Below, in pieces: positions 27,703-36,995 of a DNA stretch of 64,000 bases. The stretch lies in the NCBI GenBank assembly GCA_024691305.1, contig JAILNS010000036.1, positions 1 through 64,000 on the forward strand. The letters are read 5' to 3'. The position numbers and the translations under genes were made by a program. The notes beneath the pieces are model-generated. The model was not told the DNA's origin and did not search any database. It saw only the letters and a list, made by a program, of their open reading frames with translations. This DNA is from Lachnospiraceae bacterium. Its GTDB lineage: Bacteria; Bacillota; Clostridia; Lachnospirales; Lachnospiraceae. Numbering within the stretch: position 1 is the stretch's first letter; each line of letters begins with the position of its first letter.

Positions 27703-29049
27703 TCAATTACGCCTCTTTTTACCTAATCTAAGCCCCGATCCTGTTATTGAATCCACAAAATCATATCCACTTGATTTTACAATCTCGACCCTTGATTGTA
27801 AAGCATCGGCAAGTTGTGTAACCGTAATATCATCGAGGAAATAATCTTCACCTGCACGAAGAGTGTTTTCGGGGATAAGTACTCTTTTGCCCAGAGGCTT
27901 GTCCTTAAGCTGTGCTATCATATCCTGACCTGTGATAAGACCCGATACCGTTATCTTTTCTCCGAAAAAATCATTGCGTATAGCATAAACGTGTATATTT
28001 AGCTTAGGGTATCTGCTCATGAGCTTTTCGGTCATCCCGCTGATGATCGGATACATGAGCTTTCCGGTCACTATGGATAATTCCTCATGAGGCTTTATTA
28101 TAAAACGGAGTGACCGGTATGCATCGTCAAATTCATTCAGCATAAGCCGCACCATACCGACTCCGTTTTCAAGTTGTACATATCCGTCATATCTGTCTTC
28201 TTCGGGCAGCGGAAGTCCCGCAAGGATATACCATTCATCCGAAGCATGAACAAAGTGGATACCGGTCTTCTCATATATCCTGTCCTGCCAACTGTGTATA
28301 ATCTCGAGTACCTTAAGAGCATCGTCAGGTTCAAACGGCTGCAGCGGATATAGACCATCCCTAAACCTGGTAAGACCGACCGGTACAACGGATATGCTCT
28401 GTAACTCCGGCATGTATCGGGTAAGATCCGAAATGCTCCTTTCAAGTTCCGCACCGTCATTTAGACCTTTGCAAAGAACGATCTGACCGTTCATTACGAT
28501 ACCCGCTTCCTTCAGCCTGTCTACCTTTTTCAGGGATTCACCTGCAAAACGGTTGTGAAGCATCATGCATCTGAGTTCGGGATTGGTCGTATGAAATGAT
28601 ATATTTATCGGAGACAGATGATATTTACATATCCTGTCCACATCATGATCGGACATATTTGTAAGAGTAACATAGTTACCCTGCAAAAAACTGAGTCGTG
28701 AATCATCATCCTTAAAATACAGCGTTTCTCTCATGCCCGGAGGCATCTGGTCTATAAAACAGAATACACATTTATTGGTACAGGATCTGTATCCGTCCAT
28801 CAGACCGTCATCAAATACCAGTCCGGGATCCTCATCGGAATCCTTGTCGATACTGACCGTATATCTGCTTCCGTCAGGCCTTTCAAAGACACATTCAAGT
28901 TTTTCGTCTAAAGTCAGATACTGATAATCAAAAATATCCTCTATCTGTTCACCGTTTATCATGACAAGACTGTCACCGCATGATACTTCGGTTCCCTTAA
29001 ACGGCGATTCTTCGGTTATTTCCCTTATAGCTCTAAGATTAGTTTCCAT
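27703..29049 (-). CDS. DUF512 radical SAM protein with N-terminal PDZ-like domain
   Basis: 448 residues. Residues about 12-60 form a PDZ-like module (CGDSLVMINGEQIEDIFDYQYL), followed by a radical SAM-like cluster region with Cys residues in SCTNKCVFCFIDQMPPGMR and by the DUF512 C-terminal domain (about 230-440). The family is usually next to der; its reaction is unknown. Only seven bases separate the best -10 box from the start codon and no clear ribosome site is present, so it may be leaderless. It is the first gene of the long minus-strand run that ends at 7137. Confidence 0.9.
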   Translation of the reverse strand: METNLRAIREITEESPFKGTEVSCGDSLVMINGEQIEDIFDYQYLTLDEKLECVFERPDGSRYTVSIDKDSDEDPGLVFDDGLMDGYRSCTNKCVFCFIDQMPPGMRETLYFKDDDSRLSFLQGNYVTLTNMSDHDVDRICKYHLSPINISFHTTNPELRCMMLHNRFAGESLKKVDRLKEAGIVMNGQIVLCKGLNDGAELERSISDLTRYMPELQSISVVPVGLTRFRDGLYPLQPFEPDDALKVLEIIHSWQDRIYEKTGIHFVHASDEWYILAGLPLPEEDRYDGYVQLENGVGMVRLMLNEFDDAYRSLRFIIKPHEELSIVTGKLMYPIISGMTEKLMSRYPKLNIHVYAIRNDFFGEKITVSGLITGQDMIAQLKDKPLGKRVLIPENTLRAGEDYFLDDITVTQLADALQSRVEIVKSSGYDFVDSITGSGLRLGKKRRN

Positions 29050-29056
29050 AACCTAT

Positions 29057-29085
29057 ATTCTACTTGATTAACCTTGACGTGTCAT
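29057..29085 (-). promoter_or_regulatory. Candidate promoter of the DUF512-der operon
   Basis: On the minus strand ATGACA (29080-29085) and TAGAAT (29057-29062), each five of six matches, with a 17-base spacer. Initiation would fall at or next to the ATG at 29049. The -35 abuts that of the divergent prs promoter. Confidence 0.55.
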
Positions 29086-29102
29086 CCGTCGAATGATATA
29101 AA
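29074..29102 (+). promoter_or_regulatory. SigA promoter of prs
   Basis: TTGACG (29074-29079) and TATAAA (29097-29102) with a 17-base spacer, about 30 bases before the CGGAGA ribosome site and start codon of prs. Confidence 0.8.
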
Positions 29103-29138
29103 AAATACGTAAACAATAACCATTTTTACGGAGATATC

Positions 29139-30326
29139 ATGGCAAACATTCAAAAACTCGAGCAGCTAATGGCGGTAGCCCCAATAAAGCTTATCGTTCC
29201 TCCCTGTGCGGAGAAACTCGGTTCAAGCGTTAACCGCTATCTAATAGACTTCAGAAAGGATCTTCATAATAAATTCAAAGCGGATCCTGCATTTCAGGAC
29301 TATGTAAAAGACAATTACATATCACGCATAGATCTTCCCAGATTCGGAAGCGGTGAGAGCAAATGTACTTTACTTGATTCCGTACGTGGCAATGATGTTT
29401 TTATCATCACCGATGTTACCAACCATTCCATAACCTACAAAATGCACGGCTATGAGAACCACTATTCACCGGACGACCACTTTCAGGATCTCAAAAGGAT
29501 AATCGCCGCGATAAACGGTAAGGCTCACCGTATAAATGTTATAATGCCTTTTTTATATGAAGGACGGCAGCACAAAAGAAACGGCAGGGAATCACTGGAT
29601 GCCGCATATATGTTTAAAGAGCTCTCAACTATGGGTATCACTAATTTCATCACGTTTGATGCCCACGACCCCAGGATCCAGAATTCCGCTCCTTTTACCG
29701 GATTCGATAATTTCAACGCGATGTATCAGTTCGCCAGAACGCTTTTAAGCAGCGAACGCGACATGATAATAGACAAAGACCATACGATCGTCATCTCTCC
29801 CGACGAGGGAGCACTTGACCGTTCCATATATTTTGCATCGGTTCTCGGGCTCGACGCTGGCATGTTCTACAAGAGGCGTGATTATACCAAAATGGTAAAC
29901 GGCAAGAATCCCATAGTGGCTCATGAGTTTTTGGGAGACAATATAGACGGTAAAGACTGCATCATAATCGATGACATGATCTCTTCAGGCGGTTCAATGA
30001 TCGATACCGCAAGGCAATTAAAAGAAATGAATGCAAAAAGAGTCTACATCTGTACCACATTCGGGTTATTTACAGACGGACTCTCTGCTTTTGATGATGC
30101 ATATGAAAAATGCTATTTTGATAAGATAATCACGACAAACTTAAATTATCTCTATCCCGAAATCTATACACGGCCTTATTATCTTCAGGCCGACATGGGC
30201 AAGTTCATCGCTTCCATCATAGACTTTATGAATCATGATGCACCCATGTCGGATCTAAATACGCCTACGGAAAAAATACGCAAGATACTGGATCGTTATA
30301 ATAATCGTGAAGAATTCACATTCTGA
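29139..30326 (+). CDS. prs: Ribose-phosphate pyrophosphokinase (PRPP synthetase), long form
   Basis: 395 residues, about 80 more than classic PRPP synthetase. Recognisable parts are the ATP-loop-like YEGRQHKRNGRESLDA, the FITFDAHDPRIQN segment, VISPDEGALDR, FYKRRDY and the PRPP loop IIIDDMISSGGSMIDTA. The enzyme makes PRPP from ribose 5-phosphate and ATP for nucleotide and histidine synthesis. Extra residues sit at the N-terminus (about 30-75) and C-terminus. It is the only plus-strand gene in the central window and converges on a histidine kinase gene with five bases between the stops. Confidence 0.9.
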   Translation: MANIQKLEQLMAVAPIKLIVPPCAEKLGSSVNRYLIDFRKDLHNKFKADPAFQDYVKDNYISRIDLPRFGSGESKCTLLDSVRGNDVFIITDVTNHSITYKMHGYENHYSPDDHFQDLKRIIAAINGKAHRINVIMPFLYEGRQHKRNGRESLDAAYMFKELSTMGITNFITFDAHDPRIQNSAPFTGFDNFNAMYQFARTLLSSERDMIIDKDHTIVISPDEGALDRSIYFASVLGLDAGMFYKRRDYTKMVNGKNPIVAHEFLGDNIDGKDCIIIDDMISSGGSMIDTARQLKEMNAKRVYICTTFGLFTDGLSAFDDAYEKCYFDKIITTNLNYLYPEIYTRPYYLQADMGKFIASIIDFMNHDAPMSDLNTPTEKIRKILDRYNNREEFTF

Positions 30327-30331
30327 TCATT

Positions 30332-31696
30332 TCACTTTACGGTATTAAATGAGATATCCGCAATAAACAGATCCGCTTCCGAACTTATGCCAAAAGTTCC
30401 ACCCATCAGTTCCGTAAGTGATTTGGCGATTGAAAGACCAAGGCCGGAACCTTCGCCGGTCCTGCTTTCGTCACCTCTTATGAAACGCTCGGTGAGTTCA
30501 CTTAAATCTTCCGGCAACGGAGTTTCCGACATATTTCTCATTCTGAGTAGTATTCTCTCACCGTTTGCATCGGTATAATTCACTATGTCTATAAATGCTC
30601 TTGAGCCTGTCATCGTATATTTACAGATATTACCCAGGAGATTCTCCATAACTCTCCACAGACTCTTTCCGTCAGCCATGATCTGAGGATTCGTAAGCCC
30701 TTCACTTCGTACTACGACAGAGATCTTTCTTTCTTTAAGTTTATCATCGAACTCCGCAAGTGCCTGTGTCACCATTTCGGGCAGATTAATATTCATGAGT
30801 TCAAGTTCCACATTTCCGCTCGAAACCTTGCTGACTTCAATGAGATCGTCGGTAAGGGTTTTTAATCTTTGTGATTTCTCATCGATAACATCCACATATT
30901 CTCTTATCTTGGGATCCACTGTATTTTCGCGTTTGATCAGATCCACATAATTGATTATGCTTGTAAGTGGGGTTCTTATGTCGTGACTCACATTTGCGAC
31001 AAGATCGGTCCTCATCCGCTCATCTTTCATGCTCTGCTCGACAGCGCCTCTTATGGTACCGCCTATAGAGTTTACAGCTTCTGACAGTTCCTTATTGTCC
31101 CCATGGTACTTAGATGTATCCGTACCCTGCGACAGATCCCCGGATATTATCTTCTTCATCACGGATACTATCTCTCCGCGATCATTAACCTGCTTAAAGA
31201 TAAATACTCCCGCCAGCACATCTATCAAAATAAGCGAAAGGATACTGGGAATAGTAAATCTTCCCTTAAATGCAGTTATCAAAAGAACAAGATTAACAAG
31301 AATGAGACCTATATACGGAACAACACTCTTTAACAGCACATTTCCGTTGTCATATATACTGTATAATCCCTGTTTACACCATTGTATAAACTTATATAAC
31401 AGACTCTGCTTCCATATATGCCCTGCTTTGATACGTCTTACAAGAGAGTAATACAGCCCAAGCATTATAATATCAAACAGGAATACAACTATTCCCAGGA
31501 TTATATACACATAATAATTCTTGAGCAGGTCCATAGCCTCCGTTCTGACTTCATCTATATATGCCAACCCGAGAGAAACCGGAGCAACTATAAATACCAG
31601 AACAGTTACTACAGCGATAAAAATAAGCAGTTCTATGGGGGTATGATCGAAATCGGTCAGTTTTATTTTTTTGGTTCTGTTCTCATCTGTTCTCAT
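30332..31696 (-). CDS. Sensor histidine kinase, C-terminal part of a split kinase
   Basis: 454 residues: about four membrane helices (20-180), a HAMP-like linker, HisKA with the phospho-acceptor His in NVSHDIRTPLTS (about residue 240), and HATPase with GEGSGLGLSIAKSL. It has no extracytoplasmic domain of its own. The upstream gene supplies one and overlaps it by 14 bases. Within the overlap a 10-bp tandem repeat separates the frames; loss of one unit would join the two into an 842-residue kinase. The matching response regulator lies upstream (32889-33584). GAGGGG ten bases before the ATG may allow re-initiation. Confidence 0.9.
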   Translation of the reverse strand: MRTDENRTKKIKLTDFDHTPIELLIFIAVVTVLVFIVAPVSLGLAYIDEVRTEAMDLLKNYYVYIILGIVVFLFDIIMLGLYYSLVRRIKAGHIWKQSLLYKFIQWCKQGLYSIYDNGNVLLKSVVPYIGLILVNLVLLITAFKGRFTIPSILSLILIDVLAGVFIFKQVNDRGEIVSVMKKIISGDLSQGTDTSKYHGDNKELSEAVNSIGGTIRGAVEQSMKDERMRTDLVANVSHDIRTPLTSIINYVDLIKRENTVDPKIREYVDVIDEKSQRLKTLTDDLIEVSKVSSGNVELELMNINLPEMVTQALAEFDDKLKERKISVVVRSEGLTNPQIMADGKSLWRVMENLLGNICKYTMTGSRAFIDIVNYTDANGERILLRMRNMSETPLPEDLSELTERFIRGDESRTGEGSGLGLSIAKSLTELMGGTFGISSEADLFIADISFNTVK

Positions 31697-31698
31697 CT
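31676..31698. repeat. 10-bp tandem repeat at the junction of the split kinase
   Basis: On the minus strand AGATGAGAAC occurs twice in tandem followed by AGA, 23 bases of period 10. The first unit carries the ATG of the downstream kinase and the junction creates the TGA of the upstream gene. Removing one unit restores a continuous frame ...YIDENRTKKIKL... across both genes. Confidence 0.95.
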
Positions 31699-32870
31699 AT
31701 ATAATTCCCCTCTTTCATAGTACAAACGACCAGAAGTGTCAGATAACCGATGATACATAGAGCGATTATCGCGAAAGTCTGATTTCTGTCGGGAAGATAT
31801 GTTGCGGTAAATCCATTGTTTGCATCTTTAAGAGCATCATTTGCCGGCAAAGACATATCAGCTGCTATATATATGTATGAATCATCACCATATGCATATT
31901 TATACTGATCAAACAGATTATTGAATGTGGATTCCGTTATCGCCGTATTTGTGTCATATACCATGCGGTCCGGATCATATATGATATATTTCCCGTAAGT
32001 CTTAAAGATAGAACCTATCTTGTCCGTATCGGTAGTCTTTATCTTGGCATTGGTATAAACCGCCCTGTCACTGCCTTCTCCCGTAATTACACAGTATCTG
32101 ATATTGCTGTTTAACGGATCAAAATAATCATTAAACTTAAGATACTCCTCATAATTAATGTGAAGACTGTCTGCACATTCCGTAAGTTTGGATACAAGAA
32201 CATCGTATTCTTCCCATGTATCGGCACTTTCTTCCAATGTAAGCCCGTCGGCTGTACGATACCTGTTTACCAGCATATCCCGCACGATAAGACCTGATGC
32301 ATCTGTCTCATCCACTGCCTGCGGATCAACACCGTCTGTTTCTTCCGAATAAGAGGAATGATCGATAAAATTACCCGAAATGGTTTCGGCAGATACATTG
32401 GATTCAACGGTCTCATATCCGTATTTGCTCCACTTGATCAGATCTCCAAGATAATAATTTGCCGTAACACCGTTAAGCGATCCTATACTGCTCTGCCTGG
32501 TATTATAAGCATCAATGTCGATTATCTTGTCGGAATCATAAGATCCGCCTGTCTCCATCTGGCTTCTTATAGTCACATATCTTAATACATCGGAAACCTC
32601 CCGGCCGAATACCGAGTTAAAGAATACCGAATCTTCGAAGTTTCGTCCTTTATCCGAGGCACTTATATGATATATCTCACTGCCGTTGTAATCCTTGATA
32701 GCAACATATGAACCGGCCATATATAACACCGTTGCAAGCACTGCAACCGTAATAAGAATATGCTGTATAAGCTTCATCCATCCGGTTTTATATGATCTTG
32801 GTTTCCTGTGCTTCTTAGGAATTTTATCTTCCGTATTTATTTCGGTAGTTTTTTCTTCCTTATTTTCCAT
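31683..32870 (-). CDS. Membrane protein with large extracytoplasmic domain, likely sensor half of the split kinase
   Basis: 395 residues. A basic cytoplasmic start precedes a membrane helix at about 34-57; some 300 residues without recognised motif follow (rich in Asp, Tyr, Ser, Thr), and a second helix spans about 365-385 before a short tail ending ENR. No enzyme signature was recognised. Position between the response regulator and the kinase, the 14-base overlap, and the repeat described at the junction suggest it is the input domain of the kinase, now encoded separately. Confidence 0.75.
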   Translation of the reverse strand: MENKEEKTTEINTEDKIPKKHRKPRSYKTGWMKLIQHILITVAVLATVLYMAGSYVAIKDYNGSEIYHISASDKGRNFEDSVFFNSVFGREVSDVLRYVTIRSQMETGGSYDSDKIIDIDAYNTRQSSIGSLNGVTANYYLGDLIKWSKYGYETVESNVSAETISGNFIDHSSYSEETDGVDPQAVDETDASGLIVRDMLVNRYRTADGLTLEESADTWEEYDVLVSKLTECADSLHINYEEYLKFNDYFDPLNSNIRYCVITGEGSDRAVYTNAKIKTTDTDKIGSIFKTYGKYIIYDPDRMVYDTNTAITESTFNNLFDQYKYAYGDDSYIYIAADMSLPANDALKDANNGFTATYLPDRNQTFAIIALCIIGYLTLLVVCTMKEGNYIDENR

Positions 32871-32888
32871 AATAAATCCTTTCGATCA

Positions 32889-33584
32889 TCATAGCTTTTC
32901 GGCTTTATATCCTACTCCCCATACGACCTTGATATATCGGGGATTTTTGGGATCGATCTCGACCTTCTCACGGATATGTCTGATATGTACCGCCACTATG
33001 TTCTCAGAACCGTATGCTTCCTCATTCCAAATATTCTCATATATCTGATCGGATGAATAGACCCGGCCGGCATTACTTACAAGGAGTTTTAATATATTAA
33101 ACTCGATAGGTGTAAGCTTAACCTCCTCATCATCCACAAGCACCTGCTTAGTCTTATCATTAACTATAAGAGAGCCTGTAACATATATATCCGACGTATC
33201 TTCTTCAGGGATACTTCCAAGAGATGTATACCTGCGCATTGCGGATTTGACCCTTGCTACAAGTTCCAGAGGATTAAACGGCTTGGTCACATAATCATCT
33301 GCCCCGATGTTCAGTCCAAGTATCTTGTCCGCATCTTCCGACTTCGCGCTAAGTATGATTATCGGAATGGATTTGGTCTCACGTATCTTAAGCGTGGCAT
33401 GAATACCGTCAAGTTTGGGCATCATTATATCGATTATCAGAAGCTGTATATCCTCTTTATCGAGCAATTGGATAGCTTCCTCACCGTCATACGCCTTATA
33501 AACGGTATAGCCTTCCTGTGTCAGATAGATGTCTATCGCCTCCACTATGGACTTGTCATCATCACATACGAGTATATTTGACAT
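32889..33584 (-). CDS. OmpR/PhoB-family response regulator
   Basis: 231 residues. The receiver (about 1-120) has the acidic pair DDD at 7-9, phospho-acceptor Asp in LLIIDIMMPKLDG near 51 and Lys in DDYVTKPF; the C-terminal winged helix (about 135-230) has LTPIEFNILKLLVSNAGRVYSSDQIYENIW and VAVHIRHIREKVE. The ATG at 33584 is preferred because AAAGGAA lies six bases before it and the domain begins there. It starts the operon with the sensor and kinase genes. Confidence 0.95.
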   Translation of the reverse strand: MSNILVCDDDKSIVEAIDIYLTQEGYTVYKAYDGEEAIQLLDKEDIQLLIIDIMMPKLDGIHATLKIRETKSIPIIILSAKSEDADKILGLNIGADDYVTKPFNPLELVARVKSAMRRYTSLGSIPEEDTSDIYVTGSLIVNDKTKQVLVDDEEVKLTPIEFNILKLLVSNAGRVYSSDQIYENIWNEEAYGSENIVAVHIRHIREKVEIDPKNPRYIKVVWGVGYKAEKL

Positions 33585-33613
33585 GATTTCCTTTCTGCCG
33601 TTTAATCCATATG

Positions 33614-33642
33614 TATATAAGTGCACTTTAGATACATGACAA
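33614..33642 (-). promoter_or_regulatory. Candidate promoter of the two-component operon
   Basis: TTGTCA (33637-33642) and TATATA (33614-33619) with a 17-base spacer, about 30 bases before the response-regulator ATG. The rest of the 131-base gap to the glycan cluster holds a CTCTTAAGAG palindrome at the end of the preceding gene but no T-tailed terminator. Confidence 0.6.
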
Positions 33643-33715
33643 ACCAACGGCCTGTAACATATTCATTTCAACATACGAAAATAAAGAAATGCATAAGACA
33701 ATTATGAAGATTCTC

Positions 33716-35971
33716 TTAAGAGTTCATAACAGACCAGAAATAATTTTTCCATATAAGATTCACATTTTCGGGTCTGTAAAAGACCATGGTATCATAGGCG
33801 GCCTGCCCTAATCTCTCGGCATAATCCGGATCAAGCGCCAATTTAACAAGTACCTCCTTAAGACCTTCGGTATCTCTTACCTTTACAAGAAGCCCGTTTT
33901 CTCCGTGTTTAATAAGTTCTGCAGGTCCGCCGCAGGGACAGTCCGTTGAAATGCATGGAACGCCAAGACTCATGGCCTCCAGTAATGTGTTTGGCATCCC
34001 CTCCGTATCGGATGTTAAGACAAATGCATACGCATCATATAATCTGGCAGAAACATCGGAAACTACACCGGGCAGTTCAACATATTCTTTGAGCCCGAGT
34101 TCGCATATAAGTCCGGTCAGTTTATCCCTGTCCGGCCCGTCACCACATATAATAAGCCTGAATCCGGAATCTTTAAGATTTCCTTTTGCAAAAGCAGATA
34201 TTGCCATTGCCTGATTCTTGTTATCATCCATTCTTCCGACCAGATATATTTCTTTTTTTCTGGTACCGAAAAAAGGCTTTCTTATAAAATCGGGACTAAC
34301 TGAATTAGGTAATATCACAGCCTCGCGCCTAAGACCCTTTCGTAAAAAATCCCTTTGTCTTGCGGTCTGCATGATAATTCCGTCAGCATCACCAAAGAGA
34401 GTCTGAAGGAGAAATCTCATCATTCGGGTAGGATATTCCAAAGGGGGATCGGCCACAACGGAAACTACGACTCTGGCTGGCAAAAATGCAGAACAGGTAA
34501 TGGCCATAAAATTGGATTTACCGGCTGTCGTCATAAGAAGGTCAGCGCCGGTGTTACGAATGATCTTATGCAATTTGGCTATTCTTGCAAAAAAGTTATA
34601 AACCCTGCCCTTGCATTCTTCCGGACCAAGATCTGAAATGATACGATCTGCCCCTTTTGGAAGTTCATATTCGTCTTCATGAACATACTGGGTGATCATC
34701 GTTACGTCATTCCCCTCGGAAAGAAAGTATTTGGCCAGATTGACGAAGACCCTTTCTGCTCCGCCCTTTGACAGAGAGCCTATGTAAAATGCTATATGCC
34801 GTTTGGTCTTTTCCTCTTTTTTGCCCGAGAGGACCTTATACCATGTTCCTCCGATAAGGAAGAGGACATATGCCCTGGCCAGGAAAACGGATATAAAATG
34901 AGCTTCTAAAACCGTAAATATAACAACGGATAGTGTTAGCAAAAATCCGGCGCTGTCCTTGTGCTTATACTGCCATACATAAAGTAAAAATATAGCCAGC
35001 ACGCATAAGGATCCCGGGATAATACCATACCACCAAAACAGTCTTACTATGCCCATGTCAAAATATCTGTCAAAATCCGGGGCGGAAAACAGGCGCCAGT
35101 TACTTAAAACTCCACCACCGTTTTCAAACGGATATATGGACATGATACGTCCTGTTGTTATCTTATTAAGGAATATCTGGAAAGGAGTCTGAACCTCCCA
35201 CCATCCTGATACGGCAGCCGAATAGACAGACACCGCCAGACACGCAACAGATATAACACATCCTGTTATATATGTGACCAAAGACTCGGAAATCTTGGGG
35301 AAAGCAGTAAATATCGCACCTGCAAATGCCGTAAACAACATCATCAGAAGTTCCACACGGCATCCTGTCATTAAATATACGACGATTCCAAGTAAAGCGA
35401 CAGCCCCATACGAAATAAGATTCATTCGTTTATGATATACATAAACGGCAAGTACCGTAAGAACCCATATCTGAATCGCAAAGGTATTGGAGCTTCCAAA
35501 TCCGAGGGATACATAAGTAACGCCAAGCTTATCACTGTACGCACCTACCGTAAACACTTCTCCCATTATTCCGAAAACAGCCATCAGTCCGATGACCACG
35601 GTTCCTGCAAGCGTAAGTATATAAAGGACTTTAAGAACGCGCCTTACATCCATGTCCTTCATGGCTATGATAAGTACCATGGCACGTATTATCTCATCTT
35701 TGATACTCACTGAATACGCAATAACGCAAAGTGCCGCGCATACAATTATAAATATCCACTCTTTGGGAGTATATTCAGTGCAGATACACTTGACCAGAAA
35801 AAGAATAAAAGTCACGCGAAACATCATGCTCTGATAAGGGTTTACCCAATCGCATTTATCAAGCATTAATATCACGACTTCAAAAAGAAGCGCCATATAA
35901 AAAAATATGCGCCCGGTCTCCTTTACGACAGGAGTATATATTCTGCTGTATATGTTTTTTATCTTACCCAT
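33716..35971 (-). CDS. Fusion of O-antigen-polymerase-like membrane domain and GT4 glycosyltransferase
   Basis: 751 residues in two parts. Residues about 1-385 contain ten or more membrane helices with a Wzy/O-antigen-ligase-like look (a long loop around 270-320, TGCRVELLMM). After a short basic linker (KKEEKTKRH) a cytoplasmic GT-B domain begins at about 393: FYIGSLSKGGAERVFVNLAKYF, GRMDDNKNQAMAISAF and TEGMPNTLLEAMSLGVP with the Ex7E motif of GT4 enzymes. One protein may thus add a sugar and polymerise the repeat unit. It closes the glycan cluster, eight bases after a GT2 gene. Confidence 0.82.
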   Translation of the reverse strand: MGKIKNIYSRIYTPVVKETGRIFFYMALLFEVVILMLDKCDWVNPYQSMMFRVTFILFLVKCICTEYTPKEWIFIIVCAALCVIAYSVSIKDEIIRAMVLIIAMKDMDVRRVLKVLYILTLAGTVVIGLMAVFGIMGEVFTVGAYSDKLGVTYVSLGFGSSNTFAIQIWVLTVLAVYVYHKRMNLISYGAVALLGIVVYLMTGCRVELLMMLFTAFAGAIFTAFPKISESLVTYITGCVISVACLAVSVYSAAVSGWWEVQTPFQIFLNKITTGRIMSIYPFENGGGVLSNWRLFSAPDFDRYFDMGIVRLFWWYGIIPGSLCVLAIFLLYVWQYKHKDSAGFLLTLSVVIFTVLEAHFISVFLARAYVLFLIGGTWYKVLSGKKEEKTKRHIAFYIGSLSKGGAERVFVNLAKYFLSEGNDVTMITQYVHEDEYELPKGADRIISDLGPEECKGRVYNFFARIAKLHKIIRNTGADLLMTTAGKSNFMAITCSAFLPARVVVSVVADPPLEYPTRMMRFLLQTLFGDADGIIMQTARQRDFLRKGLRREAVILPNSVSPDFIRKPFFGTRKKEIYLVGRMDDNKNQAMAISAFAKGNLKDSGFRLIICGDGPDRDKLTGLICELGLKEYVELPGVVSDVSARLYDAYAFVLTSDTEGMPNTLLEAMSLGVPCISTDCPCGGPAELIKHGENGLLVKVRDTEGLKEVLVKLALDPDYAERLGQAAYDTMVFYRPENVNLIWKNYFWSVMNS

Positions 35972-35978
35972 AAACGGC

Positions 35979-36986
35979 TTATTTACTTCGTAAATGTAAC
36001 TTTTTAAGTATCAGATCAAAATAAAATTTTCTTAATTCAGCTCTGTAAACGGACAGTACAGGCTTGTATTCCTCTTTTGTGATGCCGCAATCCGATATAT
36101 CAGAATACCTGCCGCCATACCTGACACATATATTTATCAGTTTTTCACGGTAAGCATTCCGGAACCCCAATTTATATTTATTAAAAACATATTTATACTC
36201 ACGAATGTTAATGATCTTATCCTTAGCGCACAAGTTGGTAAGCTGGCCATTGCTCACTCCTATGGATACAAGAGGTTCAAGTGAGCACACCATATGACCG
36301 CCACCGGATAAAAGCTTCATATAAAAATCCGAATCTATGATCCACTGTAATTGTGGATCGAATCTGATATCGCAATTTCTGTATATTGTAGCAGATGGTG
36401 CCCCTATGTACTGCCCAATATAAAAGTTTCTCCAATCTGCATCCAAAAGTGTCTTATGTTCTTTAGTTATACATCTGTCATAATATTCGCTTATATCAAA
36501 AGGATCTTCTTCATTTATACTGACCTGTCTGGAACCCGAATATGCTAATATGGCATTCGGGTCTTCATCGAGCATATCAACAAAACAGCCTAATGATTTA
36601 GGATCCGTAAACCAGTCATCCTGATGCATAAACTTAATATATTCTCCGTCTGCAAGTGACAGGCATTTATTCCAGTTCTCACCGGGGCCGAGAGGTGATT
36701 CGTTATGGTAATATTCGATCCTTATTGCGACATCTTTATAGAAATTCCCTATGAAGCCAAAAATATCTGCTTGTATATTTTCATCATATGATTTCAAAAC
36801 ATCGGAAGGTGAAACACCGTTAGCTCTTATGAACTCATCGACAGCTTTTTTTACGGAATCATCGGGAGTATCGTCTGTAATGATGATGTCTATATCCGTA
36901 TATTCGGATGCATATATTGAATTAAGAAGTCTTTTTATACCGGCCGCATCCTTATATGCGGGGATACAAACAGAAACTTTAGCCAC
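35979..36986 (-). CDS. GT2-family glycosyltransferase
   Basis: 335 residues. A GT-A fold opens with VSVCIPAYKDAAGIKRLLNSIY and IDIIITDDTPDDS; the metal-binding acidic motif is in KFMHQDDWF, in place of the commoner DxD. The C-terminal 80 residues are basic and include a short hydrophobic stretch, consistent with membrane association. It transfers a sugar from a nucleotide donor to a glycan or lipid-linked acceptor; the sugar cannot be named. Confidence 0.9.
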   Translation of the reverse strand: MAKVSVCIPAYKDAAGIKRLLNSIYASEYTDIDIIITDDTPDDSVKKAVDEFIRANGVSPSDVLKSYDENIQADIFGFIGNFYKDVAIRIEYYHNESPLGPGENWNKCLSLADGEYIKFMHQDDWFTDPKSLGCFVDMLDEDPNAILAYSGSRQVSINEEDPFDISEYYDRCITKEHKTLLDADWRNFYIGQYIGAPSATIYRNCDIRFDPQLQWIIDSDFYMKLLSGGGHMVCSLEPLVSIGVSNGQLTNLCAKDKIINIREYKYVFNKYKLGFRNAYREKLINICVRYGGRYSDISDCGITKEEYKPVLSVYRAELRKFYFDLILKKLHLRSK

Positions 36987-36995
36987 TTGTGCTCC

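Noticed and set aside
26806-27726. Plus-strand open frame of 306 codons
   Set aside because: It lies opposite der, whose protein is unmistakable; the shadow protein has no family features or ribosome site.
33585-33715. Terminator at the end of the glycan cluster
   Set aside because: The CTCTTAAGAG palindrome is short and lacks a T tract.
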